64,000 nucleotides of DNA from Volucella zonaria. Its lineage: Eukaryota > Arthropoda > Insecta > Diptera > Syrphidae. The notes beneath the pieces were generated by a model that was not told the origin of the DNA, ran no database searches, and saw only the letters and a list, made by a program, of their open reading frames with translations. The stretch lies in the NCBI GenBank assembly GCA_963966105.1, contig OZ014533.1:181833360-181897359 (forward strand). Direction: 5' to 3'. This document shows positions 24,311-36,150 of this stretch, in pieces. Position 1 is the stretch's first letter. Each line of letters opens with the position of its first letter. Position numbers and translations under genes: made by a program.

Positions 24311-25433
24311 CTGGTACACAACTGAACTCACTCGTTACGAATGCAACACTGGGCGCATCCATTTCGTATTGATTGCGATTTGACAGTTGATATTTATGCT
24401 TCATTGTGACGTAAAAAGTTTTTGACATTAATTGCTTACAATCATGGAACGGAGCGACATCGAAAATCGTATTGTTGTAGTTGGCCTACTTAAATGCAAC
24501 ATGGAAAAAGGCGATATCTTTAGGATGTTACGACCGCTTGGAATCACTCGCAATTTTGTGTATCGTGCTGTGAAGTTGTTTGAGGATACTGGTGGAGTAC
24601 GAGACCGTCAAAGATCCGGCCGTCCGCGCACTGCGAGAACTCCGAAAGCGATCAAAGCCGTGAAGAAACGAATCGACCGAAAAGCGATGCGAAAACAGAA
24701 AATCTTGTCGCGGGAAATGCAAATTTCGCAAAAATCCATGTCTCGCATTACCAAAGAAGATTTAGGACTCAGAGCGTACAAGCGACATACTAGACACCTG
24801 CTCACGGCCGCATTGAAGGAAAAACGCAAGCGAAGATCGAAAGCGTTACTCAGCCGGTACGCGCAGAACGCTCTGTTCTGTTCTGTTTATTGACGAGAAA
24901 ATCTTCACCGTAGAAGAATCGTTCAATAAGCAGAACGATCCTGTATATGCTCGGTCATCCAGAGAAGCATCCCAACTCATCCCGAGGGTTCAAAGAGGCC
25001 ACCATCCCGCGTCTGTAATGATATGGTGGGGAGTGTGCTACGATGGCGTTACCAAGCTCCATTTTTGCATATCTTGGAACCCATTGTGAAGTCTCTCAAC
25101 CAATCAATATTCAACAACAAGCCATGGACTTTCCACCAAAACTCTGCTCTAGCTCACAAAGCAAAAACGACTCAACTGTGGCTTAAACACAACGTCCCGG
25201 ACTTTATATCAACGGATGATTGGCCAGCTGGTAGTCCAGAACTCAACCCGTTGGATTACAAGTTTTGGCCCGTGTTAGAGGGCATGGCTTGCTCTACTCG
25301 ACACTCAAATATTGAGTCTTTGAAGCGAGCCCTTGTCCGTGCAGGGCTCGGTTGAATAACCCAATAAAAACAAAAAAAAAATTGTTTAAATATTAATTCG
25401 TTTTCATTTGGCGCTGATTTTTCTATGTAACAG
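24311..25433 (+). mobile_element. maT-type (DD37D) element nested in Tc1-like C
   Basis: The ends CTGGTACACAAC (24311) and complementary ...TATGTAACAG (25433) are imperfect short inverted repeats, each flanked by TA (24309-24310, 25434-25435). At 1123 bp it encodes one transposase on the plus strand. Confidence 0.72.
24432..25355 (+). pseudogene. maT transposase (DD37D), frameshifted
   Basis: MERSDIENRIVVVGLLKCNM starts at 24444 and leads through an HTH (LGITRNFVYRAVKLF), RSGRPRT linker and KSMSRITKEDLGLRAYK to RYAQN. A frameshift near 24870 then gives LFTDEKIFTVEESF (first D). A second shift near 25020 gives TFHQNSALAHKAKTTQ and GSPELNPLDYKFW. The D2 position is Asn, a loss of an expected catalytic Asp. 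D3 follows 37 residues later, which sets the DD37D class. Confidence 0.85.
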
Positions 25434-26239
25434 TATTTATGTCCCTACTAGGTAGTAAATTCACATTTAATAATAATCATCGCATCTTAAGCTCAATATT
25501 TTATGGCGAAACCTTTGTTTTTGATTACTACCCTACACCTGCTTGGCATACTCGCGATAAGGTTGGAAATTATAGAGTTTGTGATATTTTTCCATGCCCC
25601 ATGGACTTGAATATAAAGTTCGACCCTATTCATGAAGGTTGTCCCGGACTATTCGCCGATCCACAATCTCCCATAGACTTTCTATGGGGTTGAGATCGGA
25701 CGACTGAACTAGCCATTCCATAACATTGATTTTCTGATCCCAAAACCACTCTTGAACTATTTTTGAAACATCCTTCGGATCATTATCCTGCTGTAATATC
25801 CATGTCAGCATGTGGCAGCATACTGTTTTCAAGTATACTTTTGTAAATAAATAGGTCCATATTTTATGTATGGGACCATTTTCATGTTCAAAGAAACATC
25901 CCCATACCATAGCTTCCAAGTACCCCTTAAGTATCATTGTGCATTGTTGTCATTCATTAAGTTCAGACGTGCTTAATTTCGCTCCGCTTATTTATTTTCA
26001 TTTAATTTGTTCCTGCCTAATTTGCAATAATTCGCAAAAGCTATTTCTCGGTCATCGCCTTTGTTGTTTATTGTGTAAAAGTGCTTAATAACCCAATTCT
26101 CATTCACCGCCCTTTGTGTATATTTTCAACTATTTTGCTGACTCGATCTGTTTGCCTAATAATATTAAAGTTAACCCAATTTTCATTCACCGCCTTTTGC
26201 GTAAATTTTCAACTGACCTACCCTAACTTCATCGTCATC

Positions 26240-28205
26240 ATGTCCGAATTATGTGGAAGTGCAAATTGCTCTTTAACAAGTGATCCAAATGCTGTTATGG
26301 TGATCTCCAGTGGTCTTTGCTGCAAGTCGTTCCACGCCCTATGCATTGGGTTGAGTAAGAGATCCGTCGCGTATTTAAGGGACTTTAAAAACAACTTTTT
26401 GTTCTATTGTGATGAGTGCAAGGACATCACTCCGTCCCACATCTTGCTTGCTATTAAGTGTCTCAGTGATTCGGTCAACAATTTTGCGGCGGAGAACAAC
26501 CATGCATTGAAATCGATTCAAAATCAATTCACCAAATATGATGACATTTTAAAAACAGTTGAAGACTTATCAATTTCCCTCGAACAATCTGCAAGCTATA
26601 ATAAGAGTCAATTTAGAAACTTATCTATGCAGTTGTCTCAAAATAGTGATTTAATTAAACGAAACGATAAACACGAAATTAGTGAAGATTTAAAGAATTG
26701 TATATCCCACAGTGTTAAATCCATAATTAAATCGTACATCCCCACAATAACAGACTCTTTAAGTTCTCTACGGTCTTCCCTCGATTTTCATCTCCAAAGT
26801 ACGTCCCGAAGTAGCGTTCTCTCTCCGCCAAATAATGATCAGTTGCTCATAAATATCATGTGCCAAATGAGTGATTTGAGCAACGAGATAACCGAATCAC
26901 GCGCGCTTTATAGCTTCCAGTAAAATCGACGATATACCGGTGCAATCCCAAGCTCTACCGACTGCACCATACAACACCTCGATTCTGACTGAGATGCTTG
27001 AATCTGCAATAATGGAACCACCAATAACTCCTGGGTCATCATCTCCTCCACCACAACCCGTTCCGGAAATTCATCCAAATACACCAACTCCTGAACCCAC
27101 AATCTCACGACTTGGCACCTTATGGATACTTTCGGACTGGAACAATAGAATCAAAAAGTTGAACAATTCCAACAAAGCCGAATCGGTTGCGTTTTTAATA
27201 AGAGGTACACATCTCGATCGAGTCAGGCTAACCAGACTCTTCAAATCTAAATTTAAAATTGATGTCATCAACTGCCGTAAGATCTCCACCAACACCCTCA
27301 AGGTAAGCATCCCATTAAAATATGAATGGATGTTCATCAACCCTGCTTCCTACGTCATCAATCTGGGTGGAATAATCATGGAAAGAGTAAAACTAAATAG
27401 AGGAAACAACAAACATCGCAAGGATACTACCTTTAATTCAAATCCCACTAAACCTAGAAAACAGCAGTCTAACCCTTTACCAAAGCCCAACTCTCACAAA
27501 AAAAATCCAAAGCCTAACAAACAAGCTCCTGATCCAAACTGGAGTTTTAAAGTTGGGACATTCCCTTTCTTCACTCCTTCTTCACTTCATACTGCTAATC
27601 GCGTATACACAAAACGTTCTTCCACACCGTCTAACCCAATTCCCAAACGTGTATCTTTTAATCTTGATCCTCCTCTCAATCATTTAAAAAACCCAACAAC
27701 TTCTCCTCATCCCACTCAAACTAAAACGACATACCCTAACTTTATTCGCTCCCATATTTTAAATCCCTCCCCATCTTCTAAGCTAGAGTCCCACTCTAAT
27801 ACCAGACCACCTTCTTTTTTAGACCCCATACTTCCTCCAAAGGCAAAGTTATCCAAGCACCTTATCGATTCAGGGGAAGATGGCCGGTATGTTCTCTCTC
27901 GACTACGAGACCGCAGAATATACGATAATGTTCGTTTATATCTCGCATATCTACATGATAAGCCAGATTCTGTCTGTATAGACGGTATAACGAAAACCAA
28001 TGCAATGGTTTCCATTCTGCAAGAAGGCCTTCCCACTAATCACAATGATCTGCGGCAACTTTTTATACTATTTCATGAGCAATTAGATATGACTCCTGAT
28101 GATGTGGCTAATGATCTCTCTTCTTTTGCGTCTCACGTAAGTTCCAAACGCATACTACACCTCCAGCGAACACGGTCTAGTTTCAAAAACTACCATCGCT
28201 CCTAA
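26240..28205 (+). pseudogene. LINE ORF1 with PHD-like finger
   Basis: ORF1 starts MSELCGSANCS. Its first 60 residues have a PHD-like pattern: C5, C10, C27/C28, H32, C35, C57, C60. A coiled-coil-like middle follows. At 26923 the frame stops; about 15 bases on the reading resumes in another frame (26940-28205). That part has proline-rich stretches, an RNA-binding-like segment (FLIRGTHLDRVRLTRLFKSK) and a basic Asn/Pro/Lys-rich tail. Such two-part ORF1 proteins bind LINE RNA. A single shift breaks it. Confidence 0.75.
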
Positions 28206-28221
28206 CCCACCACTCAATTCT

Positions 28222-31060
28222 TTGCCGAAGCCTCCCAAATATCTGTCCCTGTATTATCAAAATGTAAGAGGATTACGAACTAAGATTTCTGCTATATATC
28301 TTAATTCGCAGATTCTGCCCTACGACATTTTTGCACTCACAGAAACCAATCTCACCCCTAATATTAAGAATAATGAATTATTTTCGCAAGACTTTGATTT
28401 ACACCGTGACGACGGTCTAGATAAAGAGGAAAATTTATATGGCCGTGGGGTACTTCTAGCTATACACTCTCGTCTTGAGTCTAAACCCTTTAAAAAATCG
28501 TCCACTGCATTCTTTGAATTTGTATGCGCTAGAATTCCTATTTGCAAGCGCAACCTATATATTTGCTGCTGCTATATTCGCCCCTCTCAACCAATTCAAG
28601 GTTACCAGCTAGCTGTTGATGCAATCGACAGCATTTTTAATGCTGCTGATTCCAACGACGTAGTTATTTTTTTAGGTGATTTCAATCTACCTAAGCTTGT
28701 ATGGGCTCAGACTGACCAGTCCTACTCGTACTTTACTGCATCAAATCCCACCTCTGATAAAGAAATCCTTTTCATCGATTGCCTTACTGACTCTGGTCTG
28801 TATCAATTAAGTGGTGTCACTAATAACATTGGCAGACAACTCGACCTAGTCTTCGCCACTGATGCAGATAACTGCATCATTTTAGAAAGCAGACATCTTC
28901 TTTCTAAGTTGGATAGTTACCACCCTCCCCTTTCTCTTACGTTAGCGTATGACAATGGTCTTAATCGCGTTTCTTATGAGTATTCTTACAGTTTTAATTT
29001 TCATAGGGCTAACTACGCCAAACTGAATAACCTCCTCAGTATGGCCAATTTTGAATTTCTTTACGATAATCCCAACCTCACGGTTAACGATGCTCTCGTA
29101 TCCTTTTATACGGAAATTTTCAAATGTCTCTCTCAATCTGTACCTTTTTTACCCAAAAAAAATCCCTCATCATCACCACCCTGGTATAATAAAGAGCTGC
29201 GATCTCTTCGTAATAAGAGAAATAAACTCTGGCGTACTTACTTAATATCGCGTTCCGACATCGATTTCTTTTACTACCAGTCTGCCCTAATAAATTTCTC
29301 TGTACTTTGTCAAACTCTATATGACAACTATTTAAACCAAATGGACCGCACACTCATTTCCGACCCCAAGCGATTCTTTCAGTTCATCAAAACTAAAAGT
29401 AAATCGGATAACTATCCATCATCTCTGAATTTTCAAGATAAGTCCTCGGAGGATCCCCAAATTATAGCAAATCTCTTCGCAACTTTTTTTAGCCAAGCGT
29501 TCGCCATCCATTCCCAAGAGCCAGACCACTCTTACTTTTCCTACTTAAATAGCTGCCCACAAACAACTTTAGAATATGTGTCTATAACTTTAGAGCAAGT
29601 CAAAGATAAAATAATAAACCTCAAAGATGATTATTCCGCCGGCCCTGATGATCTTCCCCCTATATTTTTAAAGAAATGTGAAATGCACCTAGCCCAACCT
29701 CTTACAGCTCTCTTTCAGCTTTCTATCACCCAGGGATTATTTCCCTCGACCTGGAAAACGTCATTTATTATTCCCCTACATAAAAAGGGCCGAAAAGATG
29801 ATATTTCCAACTATCGACCAATTGCTAACCTAAGCTTTTCGAGAGCATTATTTATGATATAATGCTTTTCTACGACCACCAACTTAACGGAATTCGTATC
29901 AAGCACTTTATGTGCACTGGAATCTGGAAATGAAGTTGATGTGATTGCCACCGATTTCAGCAAAGCCTTTGATATGATTTCACATGATATAATCCTTCTG
30001 AAATTAAAAGCTCTTGGTTTCCAAATAAACTTTATAACATGGGTTCAATCATATTTAAATGAAAGACAATACTATGTTTTATTTAGGTCCATGATTTCTG
30101 ACCCAATTAAAGCCTCCTCTGGTGTCCCTCAAGGCAGCCACCTAGGCACCTTACTATTTATTCTGGCCATTAATGATGTTGATTGCATCATTAAAAATTC
30201 ATACATATCTATTTACGCAGACGATATGAAAATCTTTAGATATATATCCTCTTCCTCAGACAGCCTACCACTGCAGGAAGATCTTGACAGATTTTGTACT
30301 TGGTGTCAGAAGAATTTTCTTGAGCTTAACGTCAATAAGTGTCAGGCTATAACGTATTCCCGTAAGCGGCCCCCTACTTCACCTCGCTGCTATCTAATCT
30401 TTAATCTGCCTGTTCCCTTAGTGAATGAGTTGCGTGATTTAGGTGTTATCTGTAATAAGGAACTCAATTTCCGTTCTCACATTGATAATATAATAAAGAA
30501 AGCCAACTCTGCCCTTGGCTTCATCAAGCGCTGGTCTAAGGAGTTTTCCAATCCTTATGTTACCAAATCTCTTTACAGAACCTTTGTTAGGCCTCTTCTT
30601 TAATATGCAAGCCAAGTTTGGTTACCCTACTACAGAACACACATCCTCCGGATAGAAGCTGTTCAACTCAGGTTTTTACGATTCGCTTTAAGTGGTCTTC
30701 CCTGGGATGATAGAAAAAAAATTTACCACCTTATACCGACCGGCTGAAACTTATAAATTTACAACCCCTTTCTATACGTCGAAAAGTTGCCGACATTCTC
30801 TTTATTCATCAAATTTTAGTTGGGAATATCGATTGTCCTTCTTTACTTCGACTTATTTCTTTTAATACCAACCCACGCAATCTTAGGTCTGTGCCACTTT
30901 TCCGGCTCAATCTTCACCGAACGAATTACGGACACTTGGAGCCAGTGTCTAGAATGCTTCGTGAAGTTAACGATATTCTGCCTCTCTTCGACTACCATCT
31001 CACCAAACTCTCTCTTAAAAACACTCTTATTTCCACCTATGCCTCACATCCTAACTTTTT
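28222..31060 (+). pseudogene. LINE ORF2: endonuclease plus reverse transcriptase, broken
   Basis: The APE-type endonuclease begins YLSLYYQNVRGLRTK, with catalytic Glu in ALTETNL and FLGDFNLPKLVW. RT follows with YSAGPDDLPPIFLKK and SNYRPIANLS. At about 29840-29870 a small deletion and stop break the frame. RT resumes at 29941 with DFSKAFDMISHD, GVPQGSHLG and IYADDMKIF (YADD catalytic box), and ends RPLL-stop-YASQVWLPYY at 30601. A degraded C-terminus continues to about 31060. An octamer at 28723 adds SY after QSY. Confidence 0.85.
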
Positions 31061-32109
31061 TTAACCGCTCCCACCCTTTAGTTTTTATCTTTAGTTTTAA
31101 GTGAAAATTGTTAGTTCTAAGAATAAGCTTGCAATAAGCAATAATAAAGCTGTCCGGGGTTGACCCGGGCCGCAAATCAAAAGCAAATCAAAATCGCAAA
31201 TCGAAACAATGCTTCATTGATTGCCCGGCGGACATGGTGAAAGCCATCCAATCCCTTCAAATTAAACTTGGATTCGTCGGAGAATAGCGCCGTTTTTCAC
31301 TTCGATACTGTCCAATTAACATGAACATTTACAAATTTCAGCCTTGCACTCCGGTTTTTCGCTGAAATAAATGGTTTCTCTCCGATCCTGAATGATGAAA
31401 GACCACCATCAACAGCTCTCGGACGAAGGGTTCTGGCGCTAGCTTTTGTATTGAACTCGTTTTGTAAATCCTTAGATGAAATAAAGTGATTACTCTATAT
31501 CGTCCTAATGATCACTTTGTCTTCCCTGTATGTAGTAACTCTTGGCCCTGCCACCTTGGTGAATCGTTTTGACGGAGTTGTGGGAGGTGTAAAATTTTAT
31601 TAAATGGCTTATAACTGATCTCGAAATTGAATACTTCTTAGATAATTCAGGTTGTAAAATACCCCTTTTATATTCGTCAATAATTCTTTCTTTAATCTCA
31701 TCGGAGTACTTATTTCTGGCCATTTATATAAAATTTAAGGAACACTTATAGAGATCTTGCTGCATCAGACTGATACACGCGAATGAGTCAATTATCTTTT
31801 TTTGAAAATTGACAAATCAGATATCAAAGTAAACTGATTCCGTTGGAAATTTGTCTTTTTTTTTAATACCGCAAGAGTACTGTTCATTAATTTTATAAAT
31901 TAATCAACAATATTCTAAGCTATTGGTATCATTTTTTTTAACTTTTGGTTTATTTTATATGAAAGGTATCGCAAAACACTGACTTGGGATCTTAGTTGTT
32001 TTAGTTTTGGCCAACACTGTAGGTACACATATGTACTAGGGTTGCCTGAAAAGTTTCCGACCGCAACGTAAAGATACCGGCACTCGTCAATAAAAACTAG
32101 TGAATGCTA

Positions 32110-33372
32110 CGAGGGCGGGTCAATAAGTCCGTGACTTTTGGATTAAAACAGATTTTTTGATAAAAAAATAATTTTATTTTTCAACGTAGTCTCCCTTGAG
32201 CTCTATACACTTTGTCCAACGCTTCTCCAATTTTTTTATCCCTTCCAAAAAAATGATTTGTCGAGGTCCTCAAAATGACGAGATGACTTCATCATTGGAG
32301 TCAAATCTTTTTCCACCAAGCCATTTCTTCAGGTTTGGGAACAAGAAGTAGTCGCTCGGAGCCAAATCTGGAGAATAGGGTGGATGAGGGAGCAATTCAT
32401 AGCCCAATTCATGGATTTTTGCCATGGCAACTGCACATGTGTGCACCCTTGCATTGTCTTGGTGGAAAAGAACTTTTTTCTTGGCCAAATGAGGTCGTTT
32501 TTTTTTCAAATCGTCATTGAATCGGTCCAATAAGTTTGCATAATATTCCCCATTGATTGTTCTTCCTTTTTTTCCCGCGTGCATCTCAAAAAACAGTCGC
32601 CATAACTTTATTGGCTGACAAACCCACCTTGGCCTTCTTTGGCGCCGATTCACCCTTAGAAACCCACTGTTTTGACTGTTGTTTGTTCTCTGGTGTGTTG
32701 TGATGGATCCATGTTTCGTCCACGGTTACAAAACGGCGCAAAAACTCCTCCATATTGCGATTAAACAACGCCAAACCTTCCTGTGAAGTTGTTACACGAT
32801 TGCGTTTGTGGTCGACTGTGAGCAAAAGCGGCACCCATCTTGCGGAAAGCTTTCTCATGCCCAAGTGATCATTCAAAATTGAAACCACTGAGCCATGCGA
32901 GATCCCTACGGCTTCCACAATCTCTCGCACTTTCAATCTTCGGTCGGCCAACACCATATCGTGAATTTTTTCGATTGTTTCGGGTGTAGAGACCTCAACT
33001 GGGCGTCCAGGAGGTTCGGCATCTTCAGTGCTTGTACGGCCACAACGAAATTCAGTAAACCACTTTTTTACCATTGAAATCGATGGTGCAGGGTCCCCAT
33101 AGTATTTATCAAGCTTAGCCTTGGTCTCGGTAATGGTTTTTTTTTCGCAAGAAATAATGCTTAATAAGCACACGAAATCCACTTTTTTCTATTTTCTCCT
33201 CAAATTAGTGAGTAGTCTGATAAAAATAGCTGTCAAACACAAACTAACTGACGCAGCAAGTTTAAATTTTGACAGGAGTCAACTGACAAATGCCTGTTGA
33301 CAGGAGCAGTGTTGCTGTTTCAGTAAAGAGGTCAGAAATTCAAAAATGCACGGAATTATTGACCCGCCCTCG
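32110..33372 (-). mobile_element. Mariner A2 (irritans-type), nested in mariner B1
   Basis: The ends CGAGGGCGGGTCAATAAGTC (32110) and ...ATTATTGACCCGCCCTCG (33372) are inverted, flanked by TA (32108-32109, 33373-33374). Size is 1263 bp, and it is closely similar to A1. The empty site in B2 proves the TA duplication. Confidence 0.95.
32270..33182 (-). pseudogene. Mariner A2 transposase, DD34D, inactive
   Basis: The start codon corresponding to A1 is changed to ATA and a poly-A insertion shifts the N-terminus. The ORF then carries the HTH, SGRPVE-like linker and FVTVDETWIHH (D1). A roughly 20-bp deletion near 32570 removes part of the region equivalent to GIIHIDYLQ in A1. LFHQDNARVHT (D2) and SPDLAPSDYFLF (D3) remain open in 32270-32653. 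It ends DEVISSF-stop, the same terminal lesion as A1. Confidence 0.88.
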
Positions 33373-33467
33373 TAGTTGTACATCTTTACTTACTACAGTC
33401 ATTTTAGACGCGCCGTTTTTAGTTGACAGTCATTTGAGTGAGTCAATGTGAGTGTTTTTTTGTGAAA

Positions 33468-34496
33468 ATGGAAAAAGTTGAGTATCGAGCTGTTATTAAA
33501 TTCTTGTTTTTGAAAGGCAATACGCCTACATAAATCAAAAATGAGTTGGACTCTGTGTGTGGGGACTCTGCACCATCATTTACCACTGTGAAATTTTGGG
33601 CAGCTGAATTTAAACGTGGCCGTAAGAGCTTGGGAGATGATGAACGTTCGGGACGTCCAAAAACTGCAACCACTGACGATAACATTGCTAAAGTTCACCA
33701 AATGGTGTTAGACGACCGCCGAATTAAACTGAGAGAGATAGTAGAGGTTATGAAAATGTCCAAAGAACGTGTTTGTTACATATTAAATCAAGTTTTAGGC
33801 ATGAGAAAGCTGTCCGCGCGTTAGGTGCCGCGTTTTCTTACGTTAGACCAAAAACGTGTTCGAATGAACATTTCCAACGTTCTGTTGGCGCAGTTTAGGC
33901 GCAATAAATCCGAGTTTTGGCGCCGATTAATTACTGTAGATGAAACTTGGATACACCATTATACGCCCGAAACAAAAATTCAGTCAAAACAGTGGACTGC
34001 GAAGTGCGAGCCGGTTCCAAAAAAAGCAAAAACTGTTTTTTCGGCTGGGAAAGTGATGGCGACTGTTTTTTGGGATAGTAAAGGAGTTATCTTAATCGAT
34101 TCTCTTCAAAAAGGAAAAACCATTACAAGAGCATATTACTCGTCATTGCTTGCCAAGCTGAAGGCAGAAATTGCGGAAAAGCGGCCACATTTGCAGAAAA
34201 GACAACGCGCCGTCTGCCATGACACCGGTTGCCATGGCGAAAATCCATGAATTACGGTTTGAACTGCTTGACCATCCGCTTTATCCACCAGATCCAGCCC
34301 CAAACGACTTCTTTTTGTTCCCTCATCTAAAAACTGCCCTCGGAGGACAGAGACTTTCGTCAAATGAGGAGGCAATCACCTTCGTGGACAATTATTTTGC
34401 AGAGAAAAACGCCAAGTACTATTTGGACGGGTTAGAGAGATGGAAGCGTCACTGGGAGAAGTGTGTAGAGTTACAAGAAGACTATGTAGAAAAATA
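33468..34496 (+). pseudogene. Mariner B1 transposase, inactive
   Basis: MEKVEYRAVIKFLFLKGNT opens the frame, with a stop at PT-stop-IKNE. FWAAEFKRGRKSLGDDERSG and the HTH follow, then a stop before VPRFLTLDQKR. RLITVDETWIHHYTPE carries D1. At HLQKRQRAVCHDTGCHGENP the frame is lost by a deletion that removes the second catalytic Asp segment. The C-terminus continues in another frame (VAMAKIHELRFELLDH, APNDFFLFPHLK with D3, CVELQEDYVEK). Confidence 0.88.
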
Positions 34497-34528
34497 AAAA
34501 AAAAATTTGAGAAAAAATGTCTTGTATC

Positions 34529-34573
34529 AACCCTTGTATATTACCTTGTATATCACCTTGTATATCACCTTGG
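34529..34573. repeat. 12-bp tandem repeat
   Basis: The unit ACCTTGTATATC/T occurs about 3-4 times (cttgtatattaccttgtatatcaccttgtatatcacc in pieces). It begins where mariner B1 is truncated. Confidence 0.7.
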
Positions 34574-36150
34574 GCTAGGAAAAAAATCATTAGGTACTCG
34601 TAACTTTAAAAAATCACTACTGTTTTACCAGTGTTGGTTTATGGTTGATACGAGCAACGTACGAACACAGGACCAAGATCAATCAAAACTAGTATGGTTT
34701 TATTTACATACATGCTATATTTGGAATTTAGTCTTGAAATTACAGAAAAAGTCTTGGGTTTAGTGTTACCCTTACTTTGTCAAAACGTCTAATATTCTTT
34801 GCAACGTCTCATCCTACCTTAGCTGCGACGTGACTTTGTGATAGTAGAACGTAACATACTTACATGTGAACTTGTAAGTATGCACCTATGTAAACGAAAC
34901 TTTACGTGTAAGTAATTTGGCCTTGATTTTGAATGATGCTGATCTAAGTATTGCAAAAAATCAAGAAAATAACAAAACCGCAAAACTACGAGTAAGATCA
35001 ACTTCTTATAAAATATAAGCGATGCTAGTTGCCTATGGCAGCAGTAATCCAAAATATGAACTACCATATACCATTAACAGACCTAATTCTTCAATAAATA
35101 CATTTTTAAAAGAATATGCTTTGAACTTGCTTTCTAACTCAATCACATCCTTAAACTATCCCATCTTCTACATTGCAATCGATGCATTTTCTTCCATTTT
35201 ATACACCGTAGTAGGTTTCCGTACACTTTCATCGATCGCAGAGTCTAATGCGATTAAATACACTTGTATGCTCTTGAGGTGTGATTAATTGTGAACCAAT
35301 CCTTAAATAGTAATTATATCTCCATCGACCTGGCAATCACATTATGGTCATTGTTTATAAAGAAGCTCCCTGGCACATTTTCCTACTTATGCCATGCTTC
35401 CACTTATCAGCATCTGCGGCGCGAAACAAACAACTTTTTCTGCCTACAGAATCAAAGTGTACAAACAAGTAGGTACGCAAGAGAAAATTTTTGAAAAAAG
35501 ACAAGTCCTTTGCTGGAATTGCGTCAGTATGTTCCTTTGATAGTGGTGGTGGTTGTATAACCAAAAATAGACCACAACCCCTTTTGATTATTAACACTTG
35601 ATTAGGCAAATGGGTTGGGGGATGAAAACTCTAGGATAGCTTTACTCGCCTTGTGTGCGGTTGACTATGTGCCTATAAACGTATTTCAAAGTATACCATC
35701 ATCTGCGGACTTGCAAGGTTCCCTACCAAATGTATTTATTGTGGTGCTAAATGAGGGCAGTGGTAATGTTAATGACTTAGGCTTGGTTGCTGGGAATTAA
35801 TGTGCTTTTGTCATGTTAACAAAACAAAGGCAAATAAAACGGAAGTACTGAAATGGATTTCTGATTTTTTTTTTTTTTGTTTCTTCACTTCAAAAAGTCT
35901 TTCAGCAAAATCTACAGTAGATGTTTTTTGCTTCTATTTTAGTGCAAAGCGTGATTCATTTTTGGCTCAAGTTTATTTTTATATCAGCCCAGATAGACAA
36001 GGATAAAGTACAAGACTTTCGAGGACAAATACTCAATTGTTTAGCCTGTTGCATGAACGTACATTTAAGTTTTACACTTGTATATCAACCCTTTAAGATC
36101 AATTTCTTTTTATAGTTTATAAGCATAGTTTCGTAAATTTATTGAACGGT
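34574..36150. other. No convincing gene; two octamers
   Basis: Only weak ORFs, for example 35022-35288, with biased composition. Octamers at 34595 and 34987. Confidence 0.5.

Larger units (their letters stand above)
25945..31200 (+). mobile_element. Nearly full-length CR1/Jockey-type LINE
   Basis: A 5' leader (about 25945-26239), ORF1 (26240-28205, one break), ORF2 (about 28222-31060, broken) and a 3' UTR with gcaataataaagc and a short caaatcaaa repeat tail are in order. It interrupts the transposase of Tc1-like C. A TCATTG beside each end (about 25935 and 31210) may be the target duplication. Ends are approximate. Confidence 0.82.
25626..31723 (-). pseudogene. Tc1-like transposase C, in two pieces
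   Basis: The N-terminal piece starts MARNKYSDEIKERIIDEYKR at 31723 with the first HTH (KYSISRSVISHLIKF). It continues, with breaks, to the SDESKFNLKGLDGFHHVRR region (first catalytic D) near 31250. After the LINE the C-terminal ORF (25626-25937) gives MVWGCFFEHENGPIH, LQQDNDPKDV (D2) and SDLNPIESLW (E, 34 residues later). Early termination after VRDNLHE and the 5.3-kb insertion make it inactive. Confidence 0.82.
24068..32019 (-). mobile_element. Tc1-like transposon C, split by a maT element and a LINE
   Basis: The left end CAGCGTTTGCCAAAACTAAA (24068) and right end, complement of CAGTGTTGGCCAAAACTAAA (ending 32019), are both flanked by TA (24066-24067, 32020-32021). Element DNA occupies 24068-24310, 25434-about 25945 and about 31200-32019. 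The remainder is the nested maT and CR1-type insertions. Confidence 0.82.
32036..34528 (+). mobile_element. Mariner B1, host of mariner A2; right end missing
   Basis: The left end CTAGGGTTGCCTGAAAAGTT follows TA (32034-32035). Its transposase is on the plus strand from about 33468. The element is interrupted at 32108-32109 (TA) by mariner A2, and copy B2 (45568-46739) shows the uninterrupted site (gaatgctagttgtgc). The right end stops at about 34528, short of the terminal repeat that B2 retains. Confidence 0.85.

Noticed and set aside
26081..26239. Upstream extension of LINE ORF1 from 26081
   Set aside because: The sequence before MSELCGS is leader-like with repeated tttcaac segments. The finger begins right after the ATG at 26240.
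25930..31215. TCATTG as a firm target duplication for the CR1-type LINE
   Set aside because: Six bases could match by chance in this AT-rich DNA and the 5' end of the element is not exactly known; mentioned only as a possibility.
35022..35288. 88-residue plus-strand ORF
   Set aside because: Composition is typical of chance ORFs in AT-rich DNA; no motif or splice support.
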